From assembly GCF_000092065.1 (NCBI RefSeq), contig NC_009370.1, forward strand, positions 124,001-188,000: 64,000 nt of DNA, in the 5' to 3' direction. Source of the DNA: Ostreococcus lucimarinus CCE9901 (Eukaryota > Chlorophyta > Mamiellophyceae > Mamiellales > Bathycoccaceae). This document shows positions 1-8,663 of this stretch, piece by piece. The first letter of the stretch is position 1; the number at the start of each line of letters is the position of its first letter. A program made the position numbers and the translations under genes. The notes beneath the pieces were generated by a model, which was given only the letters and a program-made list of their open reading frames with translations, was not told the origin of the DNA and did not search any database.

Positions 1-491
1 GAGTGTACGGCGACGGTTCGAGCGGGACGTTTGGAGAACGCGTGGCGGAGGTGACGGCGCATCCCAACGCCATCGTCGGATCGACGAGTTTTATCGATGG
101 TGGGCGAGTGTTGTGCTCGGTAGGACTCGACGGGACGGTCGTGCTCACAGACGTGCGAACGTGGGGGATTTTTCGGCGGATATCCGCGGGTTCGACGCTG
201 ACGAGCGCGTGCGGCGTCGGCTCGGGAAGTTGGTTAGCGATGGTTGGGGAATCGGGCGTCGTTCGAGCGATCGACGCAATCGGAGACGCGTCGTCAAGCG
301 CACAGTGCGTTTTTGAGCCGAAAGGTGAACCCGTGCCGCTGTTTTGCGTCGCAGCGAACGAAAGCGGGACGATGTTAGCGTGCTCGGGCGCGGGCGTCCC
401 GTCGAGCGCGCCGACGCTCGGCGCGACTTTCGGCACGAAAACACCCGATCCAAGTCGCTTGGACGTATGGATGGCGTCGAGCGAGGCTTAG
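1..491 (+). CDS. WD-repeat-like protein, C-terminal part only
   Basis: Partial gene; the 5' end lies outside the window and the frame is open from base 3 to a TAG at 489-491. The 162 visible residues alternate short hydrophobic strands with G-[ST]-x-D-G turns (for example SVGLDGTVVLTDVRTWGIF), the look of beta-propeller blades of WD40 type. No clear GH...WD pair is complete, so the family is a judgement from strand pattern alone. The last 30 residues are S/T/P-rich and probably disordered. Partner and process cannot be told from this fragment. The next gene converges on it from the other strand, about 75 bp away. Confidence 0.6.
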   Translation, partial: VYGDGSSGTFGERVAEVTAHPNAIVGSTSFIDGGRVLCSVGLDGTVVLTDVRTWGIFRRISAGSTLTSACGVGSGSWLAMVGESGVVRAIDAIGDASSSAQCVFEPKGEPVPLFCVAANESGTMLACSGAGVPSSAPTLGATFGTKTPDPSRLDVWMASSEA

Positions 492-565
492 CGAATTTTC
501 TAGAATTTTATCACATTTTTAGCGCGCCGCCTCGCATCTATCTATGACTATCCTAAGGTGATGTA

Positions 566-1989
566 CTAATCGAACAAGCCTTCGCGCGGAGGCGCCTTCT
601 TCACTTCCTTCGGCTTCGTGGAGAAGAGCCCTCCGTCGTCGGAGTCTGAATCTGAATCAAACAATGCCGTTGGTGACTTTTTCGGCTCCGGTACCGCGAT
701 CGACATGGACGCCACGGCGGACGACGGCGGCACAAGCGTTTTTGCGTCTGTTTTCTTAGATTCCACCGATTTCAACGCGTCGAGGGGATCGGTGATCGGC
801 TCCGAAAACAAGTCGCCTCCCGACGGACGTCTGGTAATTCCGAACAAATCGCCGTCGTCGTCATCGGAATCGGAATCGAACAATCCTTTCGGCTTTTTCG
901 GCGCCGCCGCGGGCGGTTTCGCAGGCGCAGACGCCAAAGGCGCGGGCGCGGACGCCAAAGGCGCTTTCCCGCTCGCGCCTCCGAAGAGACCACCGTCGTC
1001 ACCTTCGACGTCATCAAATAATCCGCCTTTTGATTTGCGAACGTCGTCTCCGAACACATCGTCGAAAGATAACGCGTAGGACGGCGCCGCCTTCTTCGCG
1101 GCTGTCGTCGCCGACGACAAACCGACGCTCGAAAACAAGCCATCGCCGCCGGCGCCAGCCAACGCATACGACCCATCGACGTCACCAAAGTTATTTTCAA
1201 CGTCCGCTAAGTTATCCTCCATGTCCGAATACTCCCCCTCGCTCGACGTCGAGCTCACGAATTCGCTCGAGATATCGCTCTCGAACTCGTCGCTCGAATC
1301 TTCGCTCACCTCGCTCGAGTCCTCGTCATCGCTCGATATGTACGTCCCCCACCGCGCCGGATTCGGATTTTTCGCCACCTTTGGATCCAACCCACAGCTT
1401 TCGTCGTGATAGTACGCCGTCGTGCCGATCACCGCCGGCAACGGTCGCCAATGCTCGTTCCCCGTGAGCGCCAACCCGCCGTCGCGCGTCTCCGCCCACC
1501 GTCCACGTATCGCCTCCATCGCCCGCCGCGCCGCCTCCGCGTACGCCTCCGGCGTTTCTCCATCCTCGTTTTCTTTCGTTTCGCTCGCCGAGCGCGCGCT
1601 TTCTTTTCCAACGCCGTCGACCTCGTCGTCGTCGTCGTCTCGTTCGTCGACGCGCTTTTCCAAAAACTGCGAATTGCTCAAGATTCTGAATCCACAGCTC
1701 ACGCTCGCGATCTCGCACGTCGCGTACGACGTCTCCAGCGCGTTTCCATCGACCGCGGTCGCCGTTCGCGCGCACCGCTCCAGCGCTCGCGCGTCGCTCG
1801 CGCGCGCGCGTTCGATCAACTGTCGTCAACGTCGTCATCGCCCTTCGTCAGTCCTCGCGCGCGATTCCGCGCGCGACGCGCGCGTCGACGCACCGCTCGA
1901 TCGTGTCCGAGTCGCCACGGCTCGCGCGTCGCGTCGAGCGCGTCGAGCGCGTCGAGCGCGTCGAGCGCGTCGTCGTCGCCTCGGGACAT
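566..1989 (-). CDS. WASHC2: FAM21/WASHC2-like WASH complex subunit (short form)
   Basis: Two exons are inferred: 1894-1989 and 566-1819, giving 449 aa. The intron (74 bp) has donor GTGCGT, branch GACTGAC and acceptor CAG. The head contains W-x-L-x-x-D-x-x-L, then LSNSQFLEKRV and RPLPAVIG, matching the FAM21 head signature (SNTQFIENRV and RPLPYLIG in animals). The tail is acidic with repeated LFD/LFG/LFS motifs (GLFDDVEG, GLFDSDSD, GDLFG, GGLFS), the LFa type that binds retromer VPS35 and capping protein in FAM21. FAM21 tethers the WASH complex to endosomes. Human FAM21 exceeds 1,300 aa, so this form keeps the head and only a few tail motifs. Without the first exon no ATG exists in frame. Its ATG overlaps a potential ATG of the divergent arsM gene. 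Confidence 0.8.
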
Positions 1990-2014
1990 GGCGCGATGCG
2001 CCACACGGCGACGA

Positions 2015-2962
2015 ATGGCGTCGCACCGAGACGTCGTGCGCGACGCGTACGCGCGCACCGCCCTGAGCGCGGGGCGCGAGGGATGCTGCGTCACCCCGCT
2101 CGACGCGCGCGTGAAGATCGGGTACACGCGCGACGAGCTGGCGCTCGCGGGAGGCGCGAATCTGGGCGTCGGATGCGGCGCGCCGCATCAGTTCGCCGAG
2201 CTGCAGGCGGGCGAGGCCGTGTGCGATCTGGGGTGCGGTGCGGGCGTGGACGTCGTGCTCGCGGCGCTGAGCGTCGGCGAGCGCGGCGTCGTCGTCGGGG
2301 TGGACATGACGCCGGAGATGTTGCGCGAGGCGCGAGCGCGCGCGGCGGAGGCGAGCGAACGCGCGAACGCCGACGGCCGCGAATGCGCGCGCGCGGAGTT
2401 TCGGTTGGGGGAGCTGGAGCGTTTGCCGTGTCGAGACGGCGAGTTCGACGTCGTGATGTCGAACTGCGTGATTAATTTGTGCGAGGATAAGCGCGCGGCG
2501 CTCGCGGAGGCGTTTCGAGCGTTGAAGCCGGGAGGACGGTTGTGCGTGGCGGACGTGGTGAGTCGAGGAAACGCGCTGCCAGAGGCGCTGAAGACGAACG
2601 AGGCGCTGGCGTGCTGAGTGTCGGGCGCGCACGAGCAGGACATTTTGCGGGATATGCTGCGAGACGTCGGTTTCGTGCGGGCCGAGATTCGCGTGAAGGA
2701 AGAGTCGCGCGAATACATCAAGCACTGGATGCCGGGTTCGGGGGCGGAAGATTACGTCGTCGCGGCGGAGGTGGTGGCGCATAAGCCAGGGACGCTGACG
2801 AGCGTCGTCCAGGGCGCGTGCAAGCGCGTGGGTGAATTGCTGTACGCCGCGTGGTTGGCGCAAGCGCGTCATCACGCCGCGCACACCGACCACTCCCAGG
2901 ACGACGACGAGCCCGAATGCTGCGCGCCGGGTCCGGCGAAAAAGCCGCTTCCCAAGTGCTGA
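2015..2962 (+). CDS. arsM: Arsenite methyltransferase, probable selenoprotein
   Basis: Class I SAM-dependent methyltransferase of the ArsM/AS3MT family, which converts As(III) to methylated arsenicals. Counting from the ATG at 2015: CC pair at 24-25, SAM motif VCDLGCGAG at 69-77, Cys151 in SNCVINLCED, then an in-frame TGA at 2615-2617 (residue 201). The frame continues unchanged after it with VSGAHEQDILRDML and the normal ArsM C-terminal domain, ending at a true TGA at 2960-2962 (315 aa). The TGA sits where AS3MT has its third catalytic Cys (ECLGGA, human Cys206), so it is read here as selenocysteine; Cys200 precedes it directly. A SECIS-like hairpin follows at 3026-3102. An upstream in-frame ATG at 1988 overlaps the divergent gene's start and is disfavoured. 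Confidence 0.88.
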
Positions 2963-2970
2963 CGATAATG

Positions 2971-2999
2971 CACCCCTTCGCGCGCGTCGCGAAGGGGTG
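2971..2999. repeat. Perfect 12-bp hairpin in arsM 3' UTR
   Basis: The arms CACCCCTTCGCG and CGCGAAGGGGTG pair perfectly around a 5-nt loop, starting 8 nt after the arsM stop codon. It lies between the stop and the SECIS-like element. It lacks UGA/GA quartet bases, so it is not itself a SECIS. A decamer GGTGAAACGG just after it (2996-3005) recurs inside the SECIS apical region (3056-3065). Confidence 0.6.
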
Positions 3000-3025
3000 A
3001 AACGGCTTCTGAAGGCCCTCTCGGA

Positions 3026-3102
3026 CGATTTGGAGATTTTCGTGACGAAGCGACGGGTGAAACGGTTTCGCGCCGGCCGTCGCTTCCGACTTTTTTCCAT
3101 CG
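3026..3102 (+). promoter_or_regulatory. SECIS-like element for selenocysteine insertion
   Basis: Downstream of the arsM stop the sequence folds as a eukaryotic SECIS. Lower helix: CGAT-(TT)-GGAGA at 3026-3036 pairs with 3094-3102. Internal loop: TTTTCG against TTT. Quartet: TGAC at 3043-3046 faces CGAC at 3087-3090, giving tandem G.A/A.G pairs. Upper helix: 10 perfect pairs, 3047-3056 with 3077-3086. Apical part of 20 nt with AAA at 3060-3062, 14 nt after the UGA. These are the defining SECIS features, in the expected order and spacing. Function in the RNA is inferred. Confidence 0.82.
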
Positions 3103-3187
3103 CGAGAACGGTCGCTCAAAGGCTATGCCATCGTTCTAAATGGTGTTACAACATTGTAAGAATGTCTCAGAATTTTTTCAGATTTTT

Positions 3188-4177
3188 TCACGCGGGCGAG
3201 ATCACGTTAATCGGCTCACCTCTGAGAAACGCCTCCACGTTCGCCGCCACCATGTCCACGAGGCGTTGTCTCGTCTCCACGCGCTTCCACCCTATGTGTG
3301 GGGTCAAGTACACGTTCTCCAGCGTGTACAACGGCGAATCGTCGGACGGGGGCTCGTTTTCTTGCACGTCGAGCATCGCGCCGGCGATTCGCTTCTCTCT
3401 CAGCGCGACTATTAAATCTCTCTCGTTGACTACGGCGCCTCGCGCCGTGTTGATCAACCGCGCCGTCGGCTTCATCATCGCGAGCGCGTCCGCATCTATC
3501 ATCCCGCGCGTTTCCTCCGTCAGCGGACAGTGCACGCTCACAAAATCCGACGTCCTGAGCAGCGTCTCCAGGCTCACCGCCTCCCACAACCCCTCCTCGT
3601 CGCGCGCGCTCCTCGAGTGACACGTCGCCCGCATCCCGAGCGCTCGACACGCCCTCGCCACCGCCCTCCCGATCGATCCCGTCCCGCCGATCAGCCCGAT
3701 CGTCTTCCCTCGCAGCTCGAACATCGTCGGAAACGTCGTCAACCCACTGAAATCGCGGTTAAAATCTCGCCGATCCCCCTTCCGCAGCGCCGCGTGTCGT
3801 TCGCACAGCCCCACCGCGGCCGCGCTCGCGTACGCGACGACCAACGCCGCCACGCCGTCGGTCGAGTACTCCGGCGCGTTGCACACCGCGATCCCGCGCC
3901 TCGCCGCGGCGGTCGCGTCGATGTTATCCGTCCCCGTGCCCGCCTCCGCGATCAATCGCACGCTCTTCGGCAAGCGCTCGACGTCCACTTTAATCTCCTT
4001 CGTCACCAGCACCACCGCGCCGTGCTCTTCGCATCGCGTCGCGATCGTCGCGGCGTCGCAGTCGCAGTCGTCGTATCGACGCGCGTCGCCCACGCGCTCG
4101 AGCGAAGTCCAGTCGAGCGCGTCGTCGAAGTCCACGCGCGAAGCGTTGACGACGACGATCGTCGCGCGCGAATCCAT
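3188..4177 (-). CDS. D-isomer-specific 2-hydroxyacid dehydrogenase
   Basis: A 329-aa NAD(P)-dependent oxidoreductase that should interconvert a 2-keto acid and a D-2-hydroxy acid. The Rossmann motif GLIGGTGSIG is at 161-170, in the usual middle position. Catalytic residues are visible in order: Arg246 in NTARGAVV, Glu275 in DVQENEPP and His294 in TPHIGW. The substrate (glycerate, lactate, phosphoglycerate and others) cannot be told; the lack of ACT or extra C-terminal domains argues against a long phosphoglycerate dehydrogenase. No transit peptide is evident. Its ATG is only 17 bp from the ATG of the divergent gene at 4195, so both share a very short promoter. ArsM converges on its 3' end. 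Confidence 0.85.
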   Translation of the reverse strand: MDSRATIVVVNASRVDFDDALDWTSLERVGDARRYDDCDCDAATIATRCEEHGAVVLVTKEIKVDVERLPKSVRLIAEAGTGTDNIDATAAARRGIAVCNAPEYSTDGVAALVVAYASAAAVGLCERHAALRKGDRRDFNRDFSGLTTFPTMFELRGKTIGLIGGTGSIGRAVARACRALGMRATCHSRSARDEEGLWEAVSLETLLRTSDFVSVHCPLTEETRGMIDADALAMMKPTARLINTARGAVVNERDLIVALREKRIAGAMLDVQENEPPSDDSPLYTLENVYLTPHIGWKRVETRQRLVDMVAANVEAFLRGEPINVISPA

Positions 4178-4194
4178 GGCGCGCGCGGCAAATA

Positions 4195-5586
4195 ATGACG
4201 ACGGCGGATCGCGGCGCGACGACGATGCCGCGGTCGATCGCGCGCGAGCGCGAGGCGTTCGCGCGATGGCGCGACGCGCACGCGACGCGCGCGACGTCGC
4301 CGACGCGCGAGCGACGCGACGGGAGGTTCGAACGCGCGGCGGATTACCTCGCGCACTACCTGAAGCGGTCGAGGCGACGCGCGAGCGAGGACTACGAGGC
4401 GTACTGCCTGTGCATGTGCGAGCGCGCGAGGGACGAGAGAGACGCGGAGGAGGAGTTTTATTACTACGGCGAACTCGTGCGGGCGGGCGCGCGAGGGGCG
4501 CGGCGGGCGGGGCGACGGGGCGAGGGCGAACGCGAGCGAGGCGGCGCGCGAGAGCTCGTCGATTTACGGTTGAGACGGGTGATGGATTTAGGTTTCGCGT
4601 TGGAGGGGACGGACGCGAGCGCGGGAGCGCGGATGCACTTGGTGGCGAGCGAGTATTACGCGTGGTTTCGCGAGGATTGCTCGGAGGCGGCGCTCGAACA
4701 CGCGGGACTGGCGCTGCGATTGGCGAAGGCGTCGGCGGACGGCGCGGCGGCGGTCGAGCAACAGATCGACGCGCTCAGGGTGATGAAGAGCACGCAGGCT
4801 CGGGAGGGGAACATGTACGAAGCCGTGGCGCTGGGAGCGCGTTTCGTCGCGCTGGCGCGAAGCGCGTACCACGCCGAGGATGGCGACGAGCGAACGGTGG
4901 ACGACACCGTGCGCTTCGTCAAGCGACTGTTCGAGCACGCGATGATGCTTCGCGGATGGCGCGAGCGACCGGCGAGACCGTTGACGGCGCCCGAGTTAGA
5001 GCGATATGCCGCCGATATCCTCAAAGAGGCGAAATCCGCGCTCGAGGAGGCACCGGCTCACGCGTCCAAGGATTGGCGCAGTCACGCCGGCGCGCGCAAG
5101 CTGTACGTCGCCGTGCTGTGTCACCTCGCAGACTTGTGCGAAAATCACCTCGATTCGAGCCACGTCATCGTCGAAGACGACGACATCGAGGCGTTTTCGC
5201 ACAAGAGCCATCGTCTGCACCGCGCGCTCGCCGTCGGCTACCGAACCCTCGCGAGCACCGTCGCGCCGCGCTTATTCGAGCGTCCGTGCTGCTTCTGCGG
5301 TCTTCCCCTCGTCAAGAGTGGTACATGCATTCTCGACGACGCCTTCGACTCCGACCGCGACGCCGTCGCCCTCGTTACCCTCGCGTGCGACGCGCGCGAG
5401 CCGCACCACTTCCACGTTCGATGTCGTCTCGCCGCCGTCGACGCCGACGAGGCCCACGCGGACCGTTCGTTGGAGCGCGGTTTACCCTGTCGTTTCTGCG
5501 TCCACGGCGACGACGCGAGCGACGAAGACGAAGACGAAGACGAAGACGAAGACGAAGCGAGCGACGACGACGCGCGCTCGCCGTAG
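4195..5586 (+). CDS. Orphan helical protein with C-terminal RING-like zinc motif
   Basis: This 463-aa protein was not recognised as a named family. Residues 1-350 are rich in A/R/E helices with spacing that could suit TPR-like or other alpha-solenoid repeats. The C-terminal part has Cys/His pairs in RING-like order: CCFCGLPL near residue 365, then TLACDAREPHHFHVRC and finally GLPCRFC near 430. The arrangement resembles the variant RING of Vps18/Pep5-type proteins, but this is only an impression. The last 25 residues are a D/E run encoded by a GACGAA repeat. The start ATG at 4195 is the first available; a second in-frame ATG lies 30 bp on. Confidence 0.7.
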   Translation: MTTADRGATTMPRSIAREREAFARWRDAHATRATSPTRERRDGRFERAADYLAHYLKRSRRRASEDYEAYCLCMCERARDERDAEEEFYYYGELVRAGARGARRAGRRGEGERERGGARELVDLRLRRVMDLGFALEGTDASAGARMHLVASEYYAWFREDCSEAALEHAGLALRLAKASADGAAAVEQQIDALRVMKSTQAREGNMYEAVALGARFVALARSAYHAEDGDERTVDDTVRFVKRLFEHAMMLRGWRERPARPLTAPELERYAADILKEAKSALEEAPAHASKDWRSHAGARKLYVAVLCHLADLCENHLDSSHVIVEDDDIEAFSHKSHRLHRALAVGYRTLASTVAPRLFERPCCFCGLPLVKSGTCILDDAFDSDRDAVALVTLACDAREPHHFHVRCRLAAVDADEAHADRSLERGLPCRFCVHGDDASDEDEDEDEDEDEASDDDARSP

Positions 5587-5755
5587 ATTAGATAGCGCAT
5601 AGCACGTAGCGGACGCCGCGGCGGGGCCTGAAAAAAATATTCACATCTCAAATCTCGCCACGCGTCAAATCCGCGGAAAAGCGCCGTCGTCGACGCGAGA
5701 TCGCGATCTTAAATAGAGTTTCATGGCCTTCGACGCGCACTGAATACGTAAACAG

Positions 5756-5799
5756 CGATCGACCGCGCTGACGCGGAATCGCGTCAGCGCGGTCGATCG
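5756..5799. repeat. Perfect 20-bp inverted repeat, 4-nt loop
   Basis: In the 517-bp gap between 5586 and 6104, the 20-bp arms at 5756-5775 and 5780-5799 are exact reverse complements around GAAT. It lies about 300 bp upstream of the START-protein ATG. It could be a hairpin in RNA or a dyad protein-binding site. The rest of the gap shows only GC-rich sequence rich in GACGCG words; no gene was seen. Confidence 0.85.
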
Positions 5800-6103
5800 A
5801 CGCGGACGCGACGCGCCGCACGACGCGACGCGCGAACGTGCGCGCGGTCGACGGCGGTGAAGGCGCGAGCGCGTAAATACGCGGACGCGGCGCGCGGACG
5901 CGGAGACGCGAATCGCGGAGAAGCGACGCGCGCGGACGCGAATCGTGAAGGACAATCACCCCCGCGTCGCGAACGAGACGGATTCGATTGACGCGGACTG
6001 TCGCCGACGCGACGACGGGCGACGCGCGGGAGACGCGGGAAACGAAGGGCGGAAATAGTGCGAATTTTGGACGCGGGTGAGGGCGAAAAGACGCGGGACG
6101 ACG

Positions 6104-7645
6104 ATGTCGAACGGGTTCGGCTTCGGCTTCGCCCCGAGCGGGGCGGCGACGGCGACGCCCGCGGCGCGCGAGGAACGCGGACGAGGGGCGAATGATCTGA
6201 GCGCGATGTTTGAATTGGCGGCGGGAATGCCGTTTCCGAGTAAGGAACACGTTGGGGAATCGCTCAAGGCGCTGGGGGAGGTGTGGCCGATGGTGTTCGC
6301 GAGCCTCGTGGCGGCGTTTTACGTGCTGTGGCACCCTCGATTCGGGGCGCTCGCGCGAGGGTTTCGGATGCAGATGCTGACGAGTTCGTGGCCGGGGGCG
6401 CGGTGGACGTGGATGGCGGTGAGTTCGGTGGTGACGACGCGATCGATAGTGATTTGGTTGGCGCACCGGAACGTGGTGGTGAGGAGAATCGTGGAAGTCA
6501 CCGGTCTCGCCGTGGCCCTGGACGCGAGGAGAGGTCGAAGACAATCGAGGAATAAGGAGCACTCGTCTAAGCGGTGTCACCAAGATAAGTACTCCGATGT
6601 CGGACACGAGCCGACGACTTTCGCGAGCGGAGTTACGGACGTGGTGCAAAGGATCGATTACGAGCGATTCAAAGCGCGCATAGGGTGCCTTCCGGCGGGC
6701 GTGCCTCGCGAAGACACGGGCGAGTGGCAGCTGATGATGGATCGTACTGAGGAAACGAATAATTGTCACTACAAGGCTTGGAGACACATTCTGCCGTACG
6801 GTGGCACGGAATATCTCTCGGTAAGCTTGTTCGAGAACGCCACGGCGGAGGAGATTTGTGACTTTTACAACTCTGACGTGACTCGTGAAAAATGGGACGG
6901 GTTGCTTCTGAAGCAACATTGCATCGACAAGGATCCGCGAACGGGCGCGGAGGTCTTATTCTGGGAGCGTCAGCTTCCAGTCATTAGCAATCGCGATTAC
7001 GTCTTTAGTCGACGTACGTGGAAGGATGGCGAGTGTTACTTCACCATCACAAAGGGCTTGCATCACCCGAGTCAACCAGAGAATCCGAAAGTGATTCGGG
7101 TCGATCCGTACTTTAGCGCTTGGCGCATGCGCACGATTCCGGGGAAAGTCCCCGGCACGTTCGCGGCTGAGTGCGTGTTGCTGCACTTTGAGGAACAAAA
7201 AGTGCAGCAAGACGTGGCGCGCATGGCGGTGAGACATGGAATGTGGGGCGTGGTGAAAAACCTGTGCTCGGGATTCCGTGACTTCCAAGACACGCGTAAT
7301 CAAGAAGAAGCGACGCAAGACGCTGGTGGCGTGAGTCTTAGACGCCCAGACGACTTGAGTAAGGAAATGAGAGGTTTCCGCACACGCATGAAGAAGACGA
7401 TTGGTTTCGCGCTACCCGTCCTCTTGGGCGTTTTGATCGCCCAGCAAGGCACTGGCAACCTCTTCGACGTCTTCACACATGCAAAACGTGGCTTAGTGGT
7501 GGTTCAATCCGCCCATCGGCGACGACGCACGCTCAAGGCTCTTCAAACAGCCGGCGTGGTCGCCGCCGCCGCAGTGGCCGAACGCGTCGGCGAACGAGCG
7601 GCGGAAGACTCGGCCGGGGAAGACTTCTCGGTTGAGCAAGTTTAG
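6104..7645 (+). CDS. START-domain lipid-binding protein with membrane segment
   Basis: A 513-aa protein. A probable membrane segment (VWPMVFASLVAAFYVLW) lies near residues 65-82. A START domain runs from about residue 215 to 400: YKAWRHILPYGGTEYLSV, FYNSDVTREKWDG, ERQLPVISNRDYVFSRR and WRMRTIPGK fit the StAR-related fold seen in PCTP-like and plant START proteins. START domains bind a lipid or sterol in a deep pocket. A second hydrophobic stretch (GFALPVLLGVLIAQ) near residue 440 may be another membrane anchor. The ATG at 6104 was chosen because codons upstream in frame offer only GTG. The ligand cannot be predicted. Confidence 0.82.
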   Translation: MSNGFGFGFAPSGAATATPAAREERGRGANDLSAMFELAAGMPFPSKEHVGESLKALGEVWPMVFASLVAAFYVLWHPRFGALARGFRMQMLTSSWPGARWTWMAVSSVVTTRSIVIWLAHRNVVVRRIVEVTGLAVALDARRGRRQSRNKEHSSKRCHQDKYSDVGHEPTTFASGVTDVVQRIDYERFKARIGCLPAGVPREDTGEWQLMMDRTEETNNCHYKAWRHILPYGGTEYLSVSLFENATAEEICDFYNSDVTREKWDGLLLKQHCIDKDPRTGAEVLFWERQLPVISNRDYVFSRRTWKDGECYFTITKGLHHPSQPENPKVIRVDPYFSAWRMRTIPGKVPGTFAAECVLLHFEEQKVQQDVARMAVRHGMWGVVKNLCSGFRDFQDTRNQEEATQDAGGVSLRRPDDLSKEMRGFRTRMKKTIGFALPVLLGVLIAQQGTGNLFDVFTHAKRGLVVVQSAHRRRRTLKALQTAGVVAAAAVAERVGERAAEDSAGEDFSVEQV

Positions 7646-7772
7646 ACAATCTTATGACGTCGTAGCACATTCACGCACGCTATTTCACGCACATATCGCG
7701 ATGTCATGTACCAATAGCGCTTCCGTATTGAATACAAGAATTACACTCTCGTTGCACTCCTATTTGTTGTAG

Positions 7773-8663
7773 CTAAACGTCGCACTTGCGCTCGACGATT
7801 TCTATGAGCTCGCACAATTCAGAATCGTCTTCACCATCCGTTCGACGCTCGCGAGCCATTCCTTCCAACACGTTCAACAACCTGGGCGCCGTCGTGAACA
7901 CGTCTTCGTTTTCTTCATCCCCCCCCAGATCCTCTCCGTCCGCCGGCGGCGTCAACGCGTCCTCCACCGCCGCCGCGCGCTCCGCGCCTCGCGGTATCGT
8001 CAGCAACACCTCCGCTATCCTCCGCTCCGGCGCTACAGATTTCAAACTCTCGAACTCTTTCGCCCCGATCTTCGCCCGTCCCGCGATTTCCGTGATCGCA
8101 TTCCTTCGAGACGTCTCGTTTAACGCCGACTGCTTCGCCGCGTTCGACTCCCCCGTCGTCGCGAGCGCGCTCGCCATCGCCCCCCACCGTCGTCGCAATT
8201 CCTCGCCCTGCGCCGTCGTCAGCCCAGTCTCCGTCGTCGTTTCGTCCAGCATCGCTCCCGGAAGCGCGATCGCGGCGTTCGCGATGATCTCATCCATCGC
8301 GTACTCGGCGCGCGCCGCCGCCGCCGCGCACGTCTCGTCCAGCGCCCGCGCCTCGGCCGCTCTCCCCCCCCGCTCCAACGCGCGCACGCGCGCCTCCGCG
8401 ACGTCGAAGAACGTCACCGTGAGTCCATCGCGTCGCGCGCGCACCAGATCGTCGAACGCGCCGTCGCCCGCGTCCCGCGCGCGCGCGAGTTCGTCCAACA
8501 GCGTCGTCGCCGCCGTCGCGTCGTCGTCGTCGTCGTCGTCGCGTCGCGGCGCCGTCGCTCGACGCCGCGTCGACGCCGTCGCCGGCGCGCGCCTCGATCG
8601 CGCGCGTCGAGCGCTCGACGCATCGCCGCGCCTCGCGACGGCGTCGAGACGGGCGACGCGCAT
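7773..8663 (-). CDS. Probable plastid-targeted protein of unknown function
   Basis: A 296-aa protein. The first 40 residues are R/A/S/T-rich with almost no acidic residues, as in chloroplast transit peptides of this lineage, followed by an Asp run. The remainder is predicted helical, with TLLDELARARDAGDGAFDDLV, FFDVAEARVRALE and ERRIAEVLLTIPRGAERAAAVEDALTPP as the most conserved-looking segments. No catalytic or metal motif is visible. I do not recognise the family. It converges on the START gene and diverges from the kinase gene across a 379-bp gap. Confidence 0.65.
   Translation of the reverse strand: MRVARLDAVARRGDASSARRARSRRAPATASTRRRATAPRRDDDDDDDATAATTLLDELARARDAGDGAFDDLVRARRDGLTVTFFDVAEARVRALERGGRAAEARALDETCAAAAARAEYAMDEIIANAAIALPGAMLDETTTETGLTTAQGEELRRRWGAMASALATTGESNAAKQSALNETSRRNAITEIAGRAKIGAKEFESLKSVAPERRIAEVLLTIPRGAERAAAVEDALTPPADGEDLGGDEENEDVFTTAPRLLNVLEGMARERRTDGEDDSELCELIEIVERKCDV

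Noticed and set aside
2615-2617. In-frame TGA as a pseudogene or sequencing error in arsM
   Set aside because: Homology continues in the same frame on both sides, the codon falls exactly at a catalytic Cys, and a SECIS-like hairpin follows.
1835-3100. A 421-codon minus-strand open frame over arsM
   Set aside because: Arg/His/Ala-rich antisense shadow of the methyltransferase; no domain or ATG support.
5648-6919. 423-codon minus-strand frame with Arg/His-rich product
   Set aside because: It overlaps the START gene and an intergenic hairpin; composition only, no motifs.
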